Source: [Clostridium] hylemonae DSM 15053
GTDB taxonomy: Bacteria > Bacillota > Clostridia > Lachnospirales > Lachnospiraceae
Direction: 5' to 3'
Assembly (NCBI RefSeq): GCF_008281175.1
Contig: NZ_CP036524.1
Location: 248,001 to 312,000 of the forward strand
DNA length: 64,000 nucleotides
The position numbers and the translations under genes were made by a program. How positions within the stretch are numbered: the first letter of the stretch is position 1; each line of letters opens with the position of its first letter. The notes under the pieces are model-generated. The model saw only the letters and a program-made list of their open reading frames with translations. It had not been told where the DNA came from and made no database searches. Below are positions 26,321 through 35,242 of the stretch, one piece after another.

Positions 26321-26827
26321 ATGGCATTTAAAGAAAAAGCAATTGAGGAACTGAGCTTCAATCCATTTGAAAAGATATCGAAGCAGTGGATGCTCATCAC
26401 GGCAGGCGACGAACTTAAGTCAAACACGATGACAGCAAGCTGGGGAGGTGTCGGCATCATGTGGGGCAGACCGGTCGTTACGGCATATATCCGCCCCCAG
26501 AGGTATACGAAGGAATTTGTAGATATGAATGATACCTTTACCATATCTTTTCTGCCCGAGACGCAGCGCAAGGCGCTGAACGTATGCGGTTCCGTGTCCG
26601 GCCGCGATGTGGAGGACAAGTGGAAAGAAGCAGGCCTTCATCCGTATTACGCCGACGGTACTGCGGCAGTGGAAGAAGCAGAGATGATCTTCGTGTGCAG
26701 GAAACTGTATTACCAGGAAATGTATCCCGAATGCTTCACAGAGACGGAGTGCGATACAAAATGGTATCCCGAGGCGGATTATCATACGATGTATATTGCG
26801 GAGATAACAAAGGTGCTCGTTAAATAA
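26321..26827 (+). CDS. Flavin reductase family protein
   Basis: A 168-residue FMN-binding split-barrel protein of the flavin reductase-like family. FEKISKQWMLITAGD, NTMTASWGGVGIMWGRPVVTAYI and a FVDMNDTFTISFL strand match the fold. Such proteins bind FMN and act as flavin reductases or as electron partners in anaerobes; the specific partner is unknown. AAGGAGGAG ribosome site, 38 bases after tyrS, so read-through from the tyrS transcript is possible. A strong terminator follows. Confidence 0.8.
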   Translation: MAFKEKAIEELSFNPFEKISKQWMLITAGDELKSNTMTASWGGVGIMWGRPVVTAYIRPQRYTKEFVDMNDTFTISFLPETQRKALNVCGSVSGRDVEDKWKEAGLHPYYADGTAAVEEAEMIFVCRKLYYQEMYPECFTETECDTKWYPEADYHTMYIAEITKVLVK

Positions 26828-26833
26828 GCAAAG

Positions 26834-26879
26834 AAGGATGTGGATCTAACTGAATTAATTTAGATCCACATCCTTTTTT
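26834..26879 (+). terminator. Rho-independent terminator
   Basis: A 16-bp perfect stem (26834-26849 with 26860-26875) followed by TTTT. Confidence 0.9.
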
Positions 26880-26973
26880 GATGGCTTTCTCTGCCTTTCA
26901 GAACAGAGGGATACTGCCGGTACGGCGAAGAATTCACCATACCGGCGAAGCAGGTGCAGGATAATAAAAATCT

Positions 26974-28287
26974 TTACGGCACCATTTTAAAATATTGGAC
27001 GCTGTAAGGCGGCAGATCTATCTGTCCACCCAGCGTTACCTCCTTACCGGACAAAAGCTCCGCGGCACTGCCTTCAAAACTGCCGTGGGCAGCCGTATAA
27101 GGCTGGTCTGCCGCGTTGATGGCAACGAGCACGCGTTCCCCTCCAAAACAGCGCTCGAAGATGAGCTGGTGGTTCTGGATCACGACGTTCTTATAATCTC
27201 CATTACACAGAGCTTCGCTGTTCTGGCGGATCCGGATCATTTTTTTGATGTATTCGGTCAGCTCATTCGGCTTTGGCGCCTCAAAGCATGGTCTCAGGGC
27301 ATAATCATTGTCCGGGCGCTTTTCTCCCGGTTCTCCCCACTCGCTTCCGTAATAAATACATGGAATGCCCGGCATTCCAAGCAGCAGTCCGTATGCCAGC
27401 GGAAGGTGGTTCTTGTCTGTGAGAATGCTGGCGATCCTCTCCACGTCGTGGTTATCTACAAATGTGATGAGGTGTTTGCCCCGGTACAGGCACCACTGGT
27501 CAGAGCCGTATTGCCGGTGCAGGGAATGTGCGATCTCAAACATGTTCATGGAGTTGAAACTGGAGAAGATCCCCTTGTAGCATTCATAGTTCGTACAGCT
27601 GTGAAGCATCTCGTCATTGACGATCAGATTGTAGTCGCCGAACAATACCTCCCCTATGAGGGTGAATCCCGGCTTGAGTTCCGACGTAAAGGACCGGAGC
27701 CTTCTCATAAAATTATGATCCAGGCTGTACGCCACATCAAGGCGCAGCCCGTCGATGCCGAACTCATTGATCCAGCCCCGGATGCAGTCCAGCAGATAGT
27801 CCGTTACAGCGGGGTTCTGAAGGTTCAGTTTCACAAGCTCAAAATGTCCTTCCCAGCCTTCGTACCAGAAGCCGTCATCGTAGCCGCTGTTGCCGTCAAA
27901 GTTGATATGAAACCAGTCTTTGTAAGGAGAATCCCACTTCTTTTCCTGAACATCTTTAAACGCCCAGAATCCACGTCCGACATGGTTGAACACCCCGTCC
28001 AGAATGATCTTTATCCCGTGTGAATGCAGTGCGCCGCACACCTCTTTGAAGTCGTCGTTCGTACCGAGGCGGCAGTCTACCTTTGTATAGTCTCTCGTGT
28101 CATAGCCGTGACTGTCTGACTCAAATATCGGATTCAGGATGATGGAATCCACGCCGAGTTCCTCCAGATAATCCGCCCAATCTTTTATCTTTTGTATGCG
28201 CGGCACACAAAGTCCGTCATTATGGACCGGAGCCCCGCAGAAGCCGATCGGGTAGATCTGATAAAATACACTGTTATAAGCCCACAT
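26974..28287 (-). CDS. GH13 family alpha-glucosidase/amylase
   Basis: A 437-residue cytoplasmic (no signal peptide) GH13 glycosidase. The catalytic triad is visible: nucleophile Asp in GLRLDVAYS, acid/base Glu in TLIGEVLFG, and the transition-state Asp in FVDNHDVERI. DGVFNHVG is conserved region I. The short length and single barrel suggest an intracellular maltodextrin or oligosaccharide hydrolase. The neighbours are unrelated, and no maltose transporter is nearby. Confidence 0.9.
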   Translation of the reverse strand: MWAYNSVFYQIYPIGFCGAPVHNDGLCVPRIQKIKDWADYLEELGVDSIILNPIFESDSHGYDTRDYTKVDCRLGTNDDFKEVCGALHSHGIKIILDGVFNHVGRGFWAFKDVQEKKWDSPYKDWFHINFDGNSGYDDGFWYEGWEGHFELVKLNLQNPAVTDYLLDCIRGWINEFGIDGLRLDVAYSLDHNFMRRLRSFTSELKPGFTLIGEVLFGDYNLIVNDEMLHSCTNYECYKGIFSSFNSMNMFEIAHSLHRQYGSDQWCLYRGKHLITFVDNHDVERIASILTDKNHLPLAYGLLLGMPGIPCIYYGSEWGEPGEKRPDNDYALRPCFEAPKPNELTEYIKKMIRIRQNSEALCNGDYKNVVIQNHQLIFERCFGGERVLVAINAADQPYTAAHGSFEGSAAELLSGKEVTLGGQIDLPPYSVQYFKMVP

Positions 28288-28506
28288 ATATTATACCTGC
28301 TTTCTTTTCATACTGTCTGCGGCACCAGTCTTTGGAATCATTTATGTGCATTGAAGACCGGCGCCAGAATCAGTATAACACAGATAAGGGTTGGAAAAAA
28401 GGAGGTAAAACTATTGTAAAAGCCCGGAGGCTGTACTATATTTTAGTATATACACCACGTCGGCTGGCTGACGAAGGAGATGATCGGAAAGAGAGGGACA
28501 AAAGAG

Positions 28507-28971
28507 ATGTCTGAGAAATTGATTTATACGATGGATTATGCTTCACTTGTTGATCTGTTTGTGCGCGCGGGTCTTGAGATCAGTCCGGATGAGCCGGAAC
28601 CGGAAGGACTGCTCACATGCTTTGAACTCATAGATGAAGCTGCCGGCAGAAGGATCGGTGCGGCGGGCATCGTGTATGACAAAGGAGAGTATATCCTCCG
28701 CTGTGTAGCCGTGGAGGAGGAATTCAGAGGAAAGGGATTTGGTAAGCGGCTCGTCGGTGCGGTTATGGATGAGGCCGGAAGGCGGCAGGCAGACAGAATC
28801 TGGCTCACCGCGAAAGTGCCGGATTTTTACAGGAAGTTTGGGTTTACAGTCGTGCCAAGAGAAGAGGCACCGTTTGAAACGAAGTGTATCACATGTCCCC
28901 AGTATCACAATGGATGTGACTCTGAAGTAATGGTGTATTATTGGGGCAATCATAAGGGCACGGCCCAATAA
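28507..28971 (+). CDS. GNAT family N-acetyltransferase
   Basis: A 154-residue acetyltransferase. The acetyl-CoA pyrophosphate loop is CVAVEEEFRGKGFGKRLV (Q/RxxGxG/A type), and VPDFYRKFGF is the common C-terminal strand. KCITCPQYHNGCDSEV adds a small cysteine cluster. The substrate is unknown. The start at 28507 is chosen over an in-frame codon at 28480 because the family fold begins just after it and GAGAGGGA lies upstream. Confidence 0.8.
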   Translation: MSEKLIYTMDYASLVDLFVRAGLEISPDEPEPEGLLTCFELIDEAAGRRIGAAGIVYDKGEYILRCVAVEEEFRGKGFGKRLVGAVMDEAGRRQADRIWLTAKVPDFYRKFGFTVVPREEAPFETKCITCPQYHNGCDSEVMVYYWGNHKGTAQ

Positions 28972-28972
28972 A

Positions 28973-29003
28973 AAAGGCAGACCCCGCCGGAGGCCTGTCT
29001 TTT
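28973..29003. terminator. Bidirectional terminator between GNAT and MATE genes
   Basis: AAAGGCAGACC (28973-28983) and GGCCTGTCTTT (28992-29002) form an imperfect stem flanked by A-run and T-run, usable on both strands. A second hairpin, AAGAGGGG/CCCCTCTT at 29006-29025, overlaps the end of the MATE gene. Confidence 0.65.
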
Positions 29004-30356
29004 CTAAGAGGGGGCTGCCCCTCTTCGTTTTAAGAATAGGAGGAACCAGATAAGAAGGATGATTCCTTTGAAAATGCTGGAGATAGTTATGCTCCACCAG
29101 ATTCCGTTCAGTCCGAGCGCTGTCTGTGTCAGCAGCATGGCAAAGGGAATCCGCGCTGCAGTCAGTACGATGCCCACGACAGACGGCGGAACTGTGCGGC
29201 CAAAGCCGGCAAACGCTCCGGCAGTCGTGATCTCCACACTCATGAACAGCTGGGACACCCCGAGGATCATAAGATAGTCCACCCCAAGCGGCAGCACGTC
29301 AGGTTCTGAGATAAAGATGTTAAATATCGGCGCCGGGCACAGGATGAGCAGCAGCGTACATATGACACCCCACACAAGTACCACACCCATGGCGGATGTA
29401 TAGCCCTTTTTGATGCGGCTTCTGTTCCCTGCTCCGTGATTCTGTGCCACGAAAGAGTTGACTGCGGCAGCAAAGCCGTCGGCGGTCATCCAGGAGATGG
29501 ACTCGATCTGGGAACCGACCTTCTGGACCGCGATGGCCGCATCGCCGTATCCGGCCACAAGCCGGGCGATGATCATAGACATGCCTGTGAAGATAATACT
29601 TTGTATAGAAGTAGGAAGCCCGATCTTAATTATGGGCATCATATATTTTCTGTCGGGCTTTTCTGTGATCTTTATGCTGCGGAACACCTGTGTGTCCTTT
29701 GAAGCAAAGTAAAAGAACATCATTGTCACGATACACTGTGCGACTACGGTGGCGATGGCCGCGCCCATGACTCCAAGCTCCGGGAAAGGGCCGAGACCGA
29801 ATATAAGGACCGGATCGAGCACGATATTGATGACCAGTCCGGCTGAGGTCGCCAGAAAAGAAGAACGGCTGTTGCCGACGGCGGTCAGTATGCCGGTAAA
29901 TGTCTGGTTCAAAAAAGAAAATATAACAAAACCGCACGTAATCTGCAAATATATTTTGGCGTCCGCGATCACATGCGGACTGTTCAGCCGGAAGAAACCG
30001 ATCAGAGGACCGTTCAGCAGCACGCAGACAAGCCCATATATAATACCGCAGAAAGCCGTGAGCTGGAACGCATTGTCGGCGTAGCGCGAAGCGTCTGAAG
30101 TCTGGCCGGCTCCAAGCGCGTGGCCGACATTTACCTGGCCGCCCATCTTCGCCAGTGTTGCCAGGCCGTTGGAGAGCCACATATACATACCCGCGGCGCC
30201 TACTGCTGCCACAGCGTTGCTTCCGATGCGGCCGATCCATATCATATCCGTCAGATTGTATGCCATCTGCACGAGAGAGGTTGCCATGATCGGCAGGGCT
30301 AGCCGGGTGAGCGACGACAGGACAGGCCCGTTTAATAAATCAACATTTTTTCTCAT
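29004..30356 (-). CDS. MATE family efflux transporter
   Basis: A 450-residue multidrug/toxin extrusion transporter with about 12 membrane segments in two MatE halves: LALPIMATSLVQMAYNLTDM opens the first, and IGLPTSIQSIIFTGMSMI the second. These proteins use Na+ or H+ to expel drugs or metabolites; the substrate is unknown. I start at 30356 (MRKNVDLLNGPV) behind a GGGGGT-rich site, trimming 21 codons from the longest frame. It is divergent from the nitroreductase gene. Confidence 0.9.
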   Translation of the reverse strand: MRKNVDLLNGPVLSSLTRLALPIMATSLVQMAYNLTDMIWIGRIGSNAVAAVGAAGMYMWLSNGLATLAKMGGQVNVGHALGAGQTSDASRYADNAFQLTAFCGIIYGLVCVLLNGPLIGFFRLNSPHVIADAKIYLQITCGFVIFSFLNQTFTGILTAVGNSRSSFLATSAGLVINIVLDPVLIFGLGPFPELGVMGAAIATVVAQCIVTMMFFYFASKDTQVFRSIKITEKPDRKYMMPIIKIGLPTSIQSIIFTGMSMIIARLVAGYGDAAIAVQKVGSQIESISWMTADGFAAAVNSFVAQNHGAGNRSRIKKGYTSAMGVVLVWGVICTLLLILCPAPIFNIFISEPDVLPLGVDYLMILGVSQLFMSVEITTAGAFAGFGRTVPPSVVGIVLTAARIPFAMLLTQTALGLNGIWWSITISSIFKGIILLIWFLLFLKRRGAAPS

Positions 30357-30478
30357 TTCCAAATACCCCCAAGGTAAGATATTATAACATAAATTTCCGG
30401 GAAAAAGGAAGGCCAACATGCGAAAATGTGTAAAGAAACAGTAGAAAATGTATAAATATTACAGGAGGTTGATGACAG

Positions 30479-31270
30479 ATGATTCAGATCGACAAGGAAA
30501 AATGTATTGGATGCGGTGCCTGCAAGAGGGACTGCCCGGCAGACGCTATCAAGATAAGAGAAGGGAAGGCAGAAGTGTTCAAAGACTGCCTGCACTGCGG
30601 ACACTGTGTCGCCGTCTGTCCGGTAAATGCAGCGGCAATTCCGGAATACGACATGGCAGAAGTAGAAGCGTATGAAAAGGAGAAATTTACACTTGATGCA
30701 GACCACTATCTGCGCGCGGTAAAATTCAGAAGGAGCATCCGCAGTTATACGCCGGAGAAAATCGGGCGGGAGACTGCAGAACGCATCCTGAACGCAGGCC
30801 GTTACACTGCGACCGCAAGAAACCGCCAGGCCTGTACATATGTGTTTATCCAGGACAGGCTGGATGAATTCAAAGAGCTTGTCTGGAAAGAGATACCGTC
30901 CATAGTGGAGAACCTCAGGGAAAGCGCGCCTGAATATGCCAGAACATTTGAGTATTTTTATTTAAAATGGAAGCGCAGTCCGGAGGATGACACCTTCTTT
31001 TTTAACACGCCTGCATTTCTCGTGATCGCGTCCGACAATCCGCTGGACGGCGGTCTGGCGGCGGCAAATATCGAAAATATGGCTGTGGCGGAAGGCCTCG
31101 GCGCACTGTACAGCGGCTACATGATGCGGGTGATCGGCGCGAGCCAGGCTCTGCGGGACTGGCTTCAGACGGGAGAAAAAAAGATATCGTGCTGTATGCT
31201 GCTCGGATATCCGGCCGTATCGTACAAAAGAACCGCGCCGCGCAGGAAAGCGGACATTATATGGAAATAA
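30479..31270 (+). CDS. Ferredoxin-fused nitroreductase
   Basis: A 263-residue fusion. Residues 1-60 form a 2x[4Fe-4S] ferredoxin domain with CIGCGACKRDCP and CLHCGHCVAVCP. From about residue 80 a nitroreductase (FMN) domain begins with VKFRRSIRSYTPEK and ends with MLLGYPAVSYKR. The arrangement lets reduced ferredoxin feed the flavin site directly. Such proteins in Clostridia reduce nitro compounds or quinones, or act in unknown redox steps. AGGAGG precedes the ATG region. Confidence 0.9.
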   Translation: MIQIDKEKCIGCGACKRDCPADAIKIREGKAEVFKDCLHCGHCVAVCPVNAAAIPEYDMAEVEAYEKEKFTLDADHYLRAVKFRRSIRSYTPEKIGRETAERILNAGRYTATARNRQACTYVFIQDRLDEFKELVWKEIPSIVENLRESAPEYARTFEYFYLKWKRSPEDDTFFFNTPAFLVIASDNPLDGGLAAANIENMAVAEGLGALYSGYMMRVIGASQALRDWLQTGEKKISCCMLLGYPAVSYKRTAPRRKADIIWK

Positions 31271-31370
31271 AACATAAAATATTTGAAAAGCTTTCATAAA
31301 CTTATCACAATTACCTGCTAACATAACGTCACTGAACCCGATAACAGACAGTGAAAAGGCAGGTTGATAC

Positions 31371-33011
31371 GTGAAGAAAAGAAAAAGTATAGCAATATGC
31401 CTTGCGGCGGCAGCCGCAGGTATTGTAACAAGCGTAAGCGCGGTAAAGGCGATCAGTGAGACAGATGACAGCAGGAAACAGACGGATGTTGAGACGGCAG
31501 CGCTGACGAAAGAGCAGGAAATGTCGCTGCAGAAGATCAAAGAGACTTATAATGTCTCGAAGCAGGAGGAGACAGCCAGAGAGCTGGAAGAAAAAAAGAA
31601 TTCTCAGAATTATACGGCAGACAATATGCTGACAGTGTACGATCCGTTTGGAACAAATACGCAGTCATTGTACGTATATTTTAACACAGATGAAGCCGTA
31701 AGCGCAGCTTACACGGTGCACGCCGCCGGTGAGGCGGCCGGTGACTTCAGCAGGCAGGTATATGAGGACGGAACATACGAGACGGAGCACGAATTTCAGG
31801 TGATCGGGCTCGTGCCGGATACGGTAAATCACATAACGATTACTTTGACCGCAGAAGACGGAACGGTCACGGAAAGAGAGATCGACCACGAGATGGGAAG
31901 TCTGCTCGGCACGGAAGAGGTGCAGCTTGACGTGACGGAAAAAGGGAATGCCGCCGAACTGGAGGACGGCCTGTACGTCGTGCTCGGAAACGACAGTACG
32001 GCGCTTGATTTTATATACTATTACGATAACGAAGGCACACTGCGCGGTGAAGTGCCGATTCTCGGATACCGCGGCCACAGGCTTATATTTGACGATGATC
32101 ATATGTACTACAGCATATCGGAGACAAAGATGGCGCAGGTGAACCGGGTTGGGCAGGTCACCAATGTGTATGACCTTGGAAATTATGAACTGCATCATGA
32201 TTACGTATTTGACAATGACGGAAATATGCTTATCCTTGCATCGGACCAGACTCAGGACAGTATTGAAGATATAATTCTCTGTCTGGATACAGATACGGGC
32301 GGTGTTACGGAAGCGCTTGATCTGGAGGAACTGTTCGGCAGTTATAAGGATGAATGTACGGCCGATGATGACGGGGAACTGGACTGGATGCATATAAATA
32401 CGATTCAATGGCTCGGCGATGGAGACATACTTTTAAGTTCCAGGGAGACGTCTTCCATCATTAAAGTGGAAGACTTATATGGCACGCCGGAAGTGTCATA
32501 TATAATAGGCAGTAAGTCTTTCTGGGAAGATACAGAATACGAGAGTCTTGTGCTGGAGCAAAACGGAGACTTTACCGTGCAGGGCGGCCAGCATTCTGTA
32601 ACCTATGTGGAGGATGACGGCCTGGGGGACGGCCGGTATTATCTGTACATGTATAATAACAATATTGGTATGAGTGAGACAAATCCCGATTTTGACTGGG
32701 CATCCGAAGGGCTTACAGAAGACTCTGCCAAGGAAGGGGAAACTTCCTATTACTATGAATATCTTGTGGATGAAGATGCCGGGACATTTGAACTGACGGA
32801 TTCCTTTGAAGTGCCTTATTCCGGCTATGTAAGCAGCGCCCAGAATCTGGAAACGAATACGGTCATCGACTCCGGATTCAAAGGACTCTTTGCAGAGTAC
32901 GATAAGGACCACGAGCTTATCGCATCCTATACCATGAACGTTGAAAAATTTATATACCGGGTCTATAAATACAATTTTGACGGATTCTATTTTAACCGGA
33001 AGAAGAGTTAA
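31371..33011 (+). CDS. Aryl-sulfate sulfotransferase (ASST) family, exported
   Basis: A 546-residue protein starting at GTG. KKRKSIAICLAAAAAGIVTS is a signal or membrane anchor, followed by a charged coiled region (about residues 40-80). The body matches arylsulfotransferase beta-propellers, which move sulfate between phenols. Histidine and arginine sites in the expected order are ELHHDYVFD, LDWMHINTIQWL, LLSSRETSSIIKV and GGQHSVTYVEDD. These correspond to the catalytic His/His/Arg/His set of E. coli AssT; I match them by order and context, not alignment. It acts outside the cell, perhaps on dietary or host sulfates. It stands alone between nitroreductase and rplM. Confidence 0.8.
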   Translation: MKKRKSIAICLAAAAAGIVTSVSAVKAISETDDSRKQTDVETAALTKEQEMSLQKIKETYNVSKQEETARELEEKKNSQNYTADNMLTVYDPFGTNTQSLYVYFNTDEAVSAAYTVHAAGEAAGDFSRQVYEDGTYETEHEFQVIGLVPDTVNHITITLTAEDGTVTEREIDHEMGSLLGTEEVQLDVTEKGNAAELEDGLYVVLGNDSTALDFIYYYDNEGTLRGEVPILGYRGHRLIFDDDHMYYSISETKMAQVNRVGQVTNVYDLGNYELHHDYVFDNDGNMLILASDQTQDSIEDIILCLDTDTGGVTEALDLEELFGSYKDECTADDDGELDWMHINTIQWLGDGDILLSSRETSSIIKVEDLYGTPEVSYIIGSKSFWEDTEYESLVLEQNGDFTVQGGQHSVTYVEDDGLGDGRYYLYMYNNNIGMSETNPDFDWASEGLTEDSAKEGETSYYYEYLVDEDAGTFELTDSFEVPYSGYVSSAQNLETNTVIDSGFKGLFAEYDKDHELIASYTMNVEKFIYRVYKYNFDGFYFNRKKS

Positions 33012-33049
33012 AACCGGCAGATTATGGTATAAAAAGGTCAAAAAATGGT

Positions 33050-33077
33050 TGACACACGTGGGTGCGTATAATATAAT
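33050..33077 (+). promoter_or_regulatory. rplM-rpsI promoter
   Basis: TTGACA (33050-33055), 16-base spacer, TATAAT (33072-33077; another TATAAT starts at 33067). About 100 bases of leader follow, including AGTTTGAGCCAAAGCCCCG, which may be an L13-type autoregulatory leader; that is only a suggestion. Confidence 0.7.
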
Positions 33078-33187
33078 AAAGCAGTATGACATGAGATGAA
33101 TCAGTTTGAGCCAAAGCCCCGGAACAGACTGACTTCTGAATATAATAATAATTTTAATGGAATGTAATTATCACAGGAGGTTAACCA

Positions 33188-33616
33188 ATGAAGACTTATA
33201 TGGCCAGTCCAGACAAGATTGAAAGAAAATGGTATGTAGTTGACGCTGCGGGATATACATTAGGACGTTTAGCATCAGAAGTAGCTAAAGTTTTAAGAGG
33301 AAAGAACAAACCGGAATTCACACCGCACATCGACACAGGTGATTATGTAATCGTAGTAAACGCAAAAGACATCAAAGTGACAGGCAAGAAGATGGAGCAG
33401 AAGATGTATTATAATCACTCTGATTATGTAGGAGGTTTCAAAGAGACTACATTAGCAGAGATGATGGATAAGAAACCGGAAAAAGTGATTGAACTTGCTG
33501 TAAAGGGAATGCTTCCAAAAGGACCTTTAGGAAGAGCAATGATCAAAAAGCTTCATGTATATGCTGGACCTGAGCATGAGCAGCAGGCTCAGAAACCAGA
33601 AGAGCTGAAATTTTAA
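33188..33616 (+). CDS. rplM: 50S ribosomal protein L13
   Basis: The 142-residue L13, a structural protein of the large subunit. [50 protein letters not shown] and the C-terminal [10 protein letters not shown] are family signatures. The codon use is visibly tighter and more AT-ending than in neighbours, as in highly expressed genes. AGGAGG ribosome site; rpsI follows after 28 bases. Confidence 0.98.
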   Translation: MKTYMASPDKIERKWYVVDAAGYTLGRLASEVAKVLRGKNKPEFTPHIDTGDYVIVVNAKDIKVTGKKMEQKMYYNHSDYVGGFKETTLAEMMDKKPEKVIELAVKGMLPKGPLGRAMIKKLHVYAGPEHEQQAQKPEELKF

Positions 33617-33644
33617 GGAAAGGTTTGAAAGGAGGATATAGAAA

Positions 33645-34037
33645 GTGGCTAACGCAAAATTCTATGGAACAGGAAGAAGAAAAAAATCTATCGCAAGAGT
33701 ATATTTAGTACCTGGAACAGGCAACATTACTATAAATAAAAGAAGCATCGACGAATACCTTGGTCTTGAGACATTAAAGGTTATCGTACGCCAGCCATTA
33801 GTCGCAACTGAGACAGACGGCAAATTCGATGTTATCGTCAATGTAAAAGGCGGCGGTTACACAGGACAGGCAGGAGCGATCCGCCACGGCATCGCAAGAG
33901 CACTTCTGCAGGCAGATGCAGATTACAGACCGGTACTTAAGAAATCCGGATATCTGACACGTGACCCACGTATGAAAGAACGTAAAAAATACGGTCTCAA
34001 AGCAGCACGTAGGGCACCACAGTTCTCAAAGAGATAA
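33645..34037 (+). CDS. rpsI: 30S ribosomal protein S9
   Basis: The 130-residue S9. It opens with GTG behind [43 protein letters not shown] and the basic C-terminus [14 protein letters not shown] are typical; the tail touches P-site tRNA. The last bases of the gene (encoding F-S-K-R-stop) are repeated 770 bases downstream, as part of the cassette structure there. Confidence 0.98.
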   Translation: MANAKFYGTGRRKKSIARVYLVPGTGNITINKRSIDEYLGLETLKVIVRQPLVATETDGKFDVIVNVKGGGYTGQAGAIRHGIARALLQADADYRPVLKKSGYLTRDPRMKERKKYGLKAARRAPQFSKR

Positions 34038-34121
34038 GCAATTGCATATTTATAATGCATGGAAACCCACAGACATTATGTTTGTGGGTTTTTTTTAGAT
34101 GATAACTGTGATACACTTATC
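34021..34121 (+). repeat. Cassette head repeat A: rpsI 3' end + terminator + promoter
   Basis: This copy begins in the rpsI coding end (AGTTCTCAAAGAGATAAG, 34021-34038), runs through the terminator (34063-34096) and ends in TGATAACTGTG with an extended -10 TGA-TACACT (34109-34117). About 80 percent of it is repeated, nearly without gaps, at 34793-34892. Confidence 0.85.
34063..34096 (+). terminator. rpsI terminator
   Basis: AAACCCACA (34063-34071) pairs with TGTGGGTTT (34083-34091), followed by a T-run to 34096. Confidence 0.9.
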
Positions 34122-34149
34122 TTAATAAATGATGCTGGGAGGGGTGGCA

Positions 34150-34461
34150 TTGTACCAAATAGACAATTTTAAAGAAATGAATAGACTTGAAAAAATAGCG
34201 ATTACAAAACATGCAAAGGAAAGACTGGAAGAACGTGGGATAAAAGTTGATGATATTACTTATTGCATTGATACAGGTGAAATAATTAAACAGTATGAGG
34301 ATGACAAACCATTGCCAAGCTGTTTAATATTAGGAGAAACAACGGATAATAAATATATGCATATAGTACTTAGCAGAGGTAAGGACTTTATCTATTTGAT
34401 AACAGCCTATTATCCTGACCCTGCACAATGGGAATCAGATTTAAAGACCAGAAAGGAATGA
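34150..34461 (+). CDS. DUF4258 protein, probable toxin of a TA pair
   Basis: A 103-residue protein. TKHAKERLEERGIKVDDITYCIDTGEI followed by LGETTDNKYMHIVLSRG is the DUF4258 fold, a RelE/MqsR-like small domain found beside YgiT-type antitoxins. The best start is TTG at 34150, five bases after GGGAGGGG (34137-34144); in-frame ATGs at 34129 and 34132 lie before that ribosome site. It overlaps the ribosome site of the YgiT gene. An mRNA-interferase role is inference from family and partner. Confidence 0.7.
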   Translation: MYQIDNFKEMNRLEKIAITKHAKERLEERGIKVDDITYCIDTGEIIKQYEDDKPLPSCLILGETTDNKYMHIVLSRGKDFIYLITAYYPDPAQWESDLKTRKE

Positions 34462-34466
34462 TAAAT

Positions 34467-34694
34467 ATGTTATGTATGGAATGTGGTGCTAAAGCTTATA
34501 AAGGATTAACGACAGATGTGACAGATTTGGGAAGTTGTCTGGTCATTGTCAGAAATGTTCCCTGTTATAAATGCACAGAATGCAATGAGGTGATTTACAC
34601 GGCAGATGTAGTGAAACAGTTGGAAAAAATAGTGGAGCAGGCAAAGAAAGTAATGCAGGAAATTTCAATTATTGATTATAGAAAAGTGGCATGA
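34467..34694 (+). CDS. YgiT-type zinc finger protein, probable antitoxin
   Basis: A 75-residue protein with two zinc-binding Cys pairs, MLCMECGAK and VPCYKCTECNEV, the N-terminal zinc finger of MqsA/YgiT antitoxins. It then has a short helix (TADVVKQLEKIVEQAKKVM) but no full DNA-binding domain. With the DUF4258 gene it forms a type II toxin-antitoxin-like pair in toxin-first order, as for mqsRA. GGAA plus spacing favour the ATG at 34467; an ATG at 34458 overlaps the preceding stop. Its last codons (I-D-Y-R-K-V-A) recur as a remnant at 35575-35598. Confidence 0.75.
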   Translation: MLCMECGAKAYKGLTTDVTDLGSCLVIVRNVPCYKCTECNEVIYTADVVKQLEKIVEQAKKVMQEISIIDYRKVA

Positions 34695-34711
34695 TTTATG
34701 AACTTAAAGAA

Positions 34712-34747
34712 GTATGTGCACATATAAAATCCTGTGGGTAACTAACA
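34712..34747 (+). repeat. Cassette tail repeat A
   Basis: A 36-base segment (GTATGTGCACATATAAAA ... GGTAACTAACA) after the YgiT gene. It recurs at 35536-35571 with about three quarters identity, without gaps. Confidence 0.7.
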
Positions 34748-34792
34748 CGTAACTTACAAATGCCTTCAAAATCCCTTATTTTGAGCGTTCGG

Positions 34793-34892
34793 AGTTATCA
34801 AAGAGATAAGGAATCGAATATATTTATTATATGGAAACCCACAGACATCAAGTTTGCGGGTTTTTTTGATGGGATAACTGTGGTATACTTAT
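34793..34892 (+). repeat. Cassette head repeat B: rpsI-tail copy + terminator + promoter
   Basis: AGTTATCAAAGAGATAAG (34793-34810) copies the rpsI end including its stop codon with one mismatch. The terminator copy (34835-34867) carries one stem mismatch, and the promoter copy has TGG-TATACT (34881-34889), a better extended -10 than copy A. No rpsI coding sequence precedes it. Confidence 0.85.
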
Positions 34893-34970
34893 AGTGTAAA
34901 CAATATGTATTGCATGTGTTATGTATTGTTAAGAATATATATTAAGGAATGAAAGGTGGAGGAGTATTTA

Positions 34971-35231
34971 ATGCCAGAAATATCATTATTTTATGGGATC
35001 AGAGTGACAATGTATTATGATGATCACAATCCACCACATTTTCATGCAGAGTACAATGGACATAAAGCAATAGTGGAAATAGATGGAGTAAGAGTAATAA
35101 GAGGCGCTCTGCCATCAAAACAGCTAAAATTGATTTAAGCATGGTGTGTTTTGCATCAGGATGAATTGATGCAGAATTGGGAATTATCGAAAGATGGAAA
35201 ACCCTTGAATAGAATTAATCCTTTAATCTAG
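34971..35231 (+). pseudogene. DUF4160 gene broken by an in-frame stop
   Basis: The first 55 residues (MPEISLFYGIRVTMYYDDHN, then PPHFHAEYNGHKAIVEI) are a clear DUF4160 domain with its PPHFHA motif. A TAA at 35136-35138 stops translation, but the same frame continues without another stop to 35229-35231 and reads A-W-C-V-L-H-Q-D-E-L-M-Q-N-W-E-L, the normal C-terminal half of the family. A single base change (for example TTA to TAA) explains it. GGTGGAGGAG precedes the ATG at 34971. The truncated product may still be made. DUF4160 usually pairs with DUF2442, which follows. Confidence 0.8.
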
Positions 35232-35242
35232 GAGGTGGTGAT

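Noticed and set aside
33078-33187. Firm call of an L13 autoregulatory leader
   Set aside because: The leader length and position fit, but I could not match the structure element by element, so it is mentioned only within the promoter entry.
34038-34810. Complete integrated mobile element with attL/attR
   Set aside because: The flanking rpsI-end copies look like att sites, but no integrase, excisionase or mobilisation gene is present, so I report it only as a cassette array of unknown origin.
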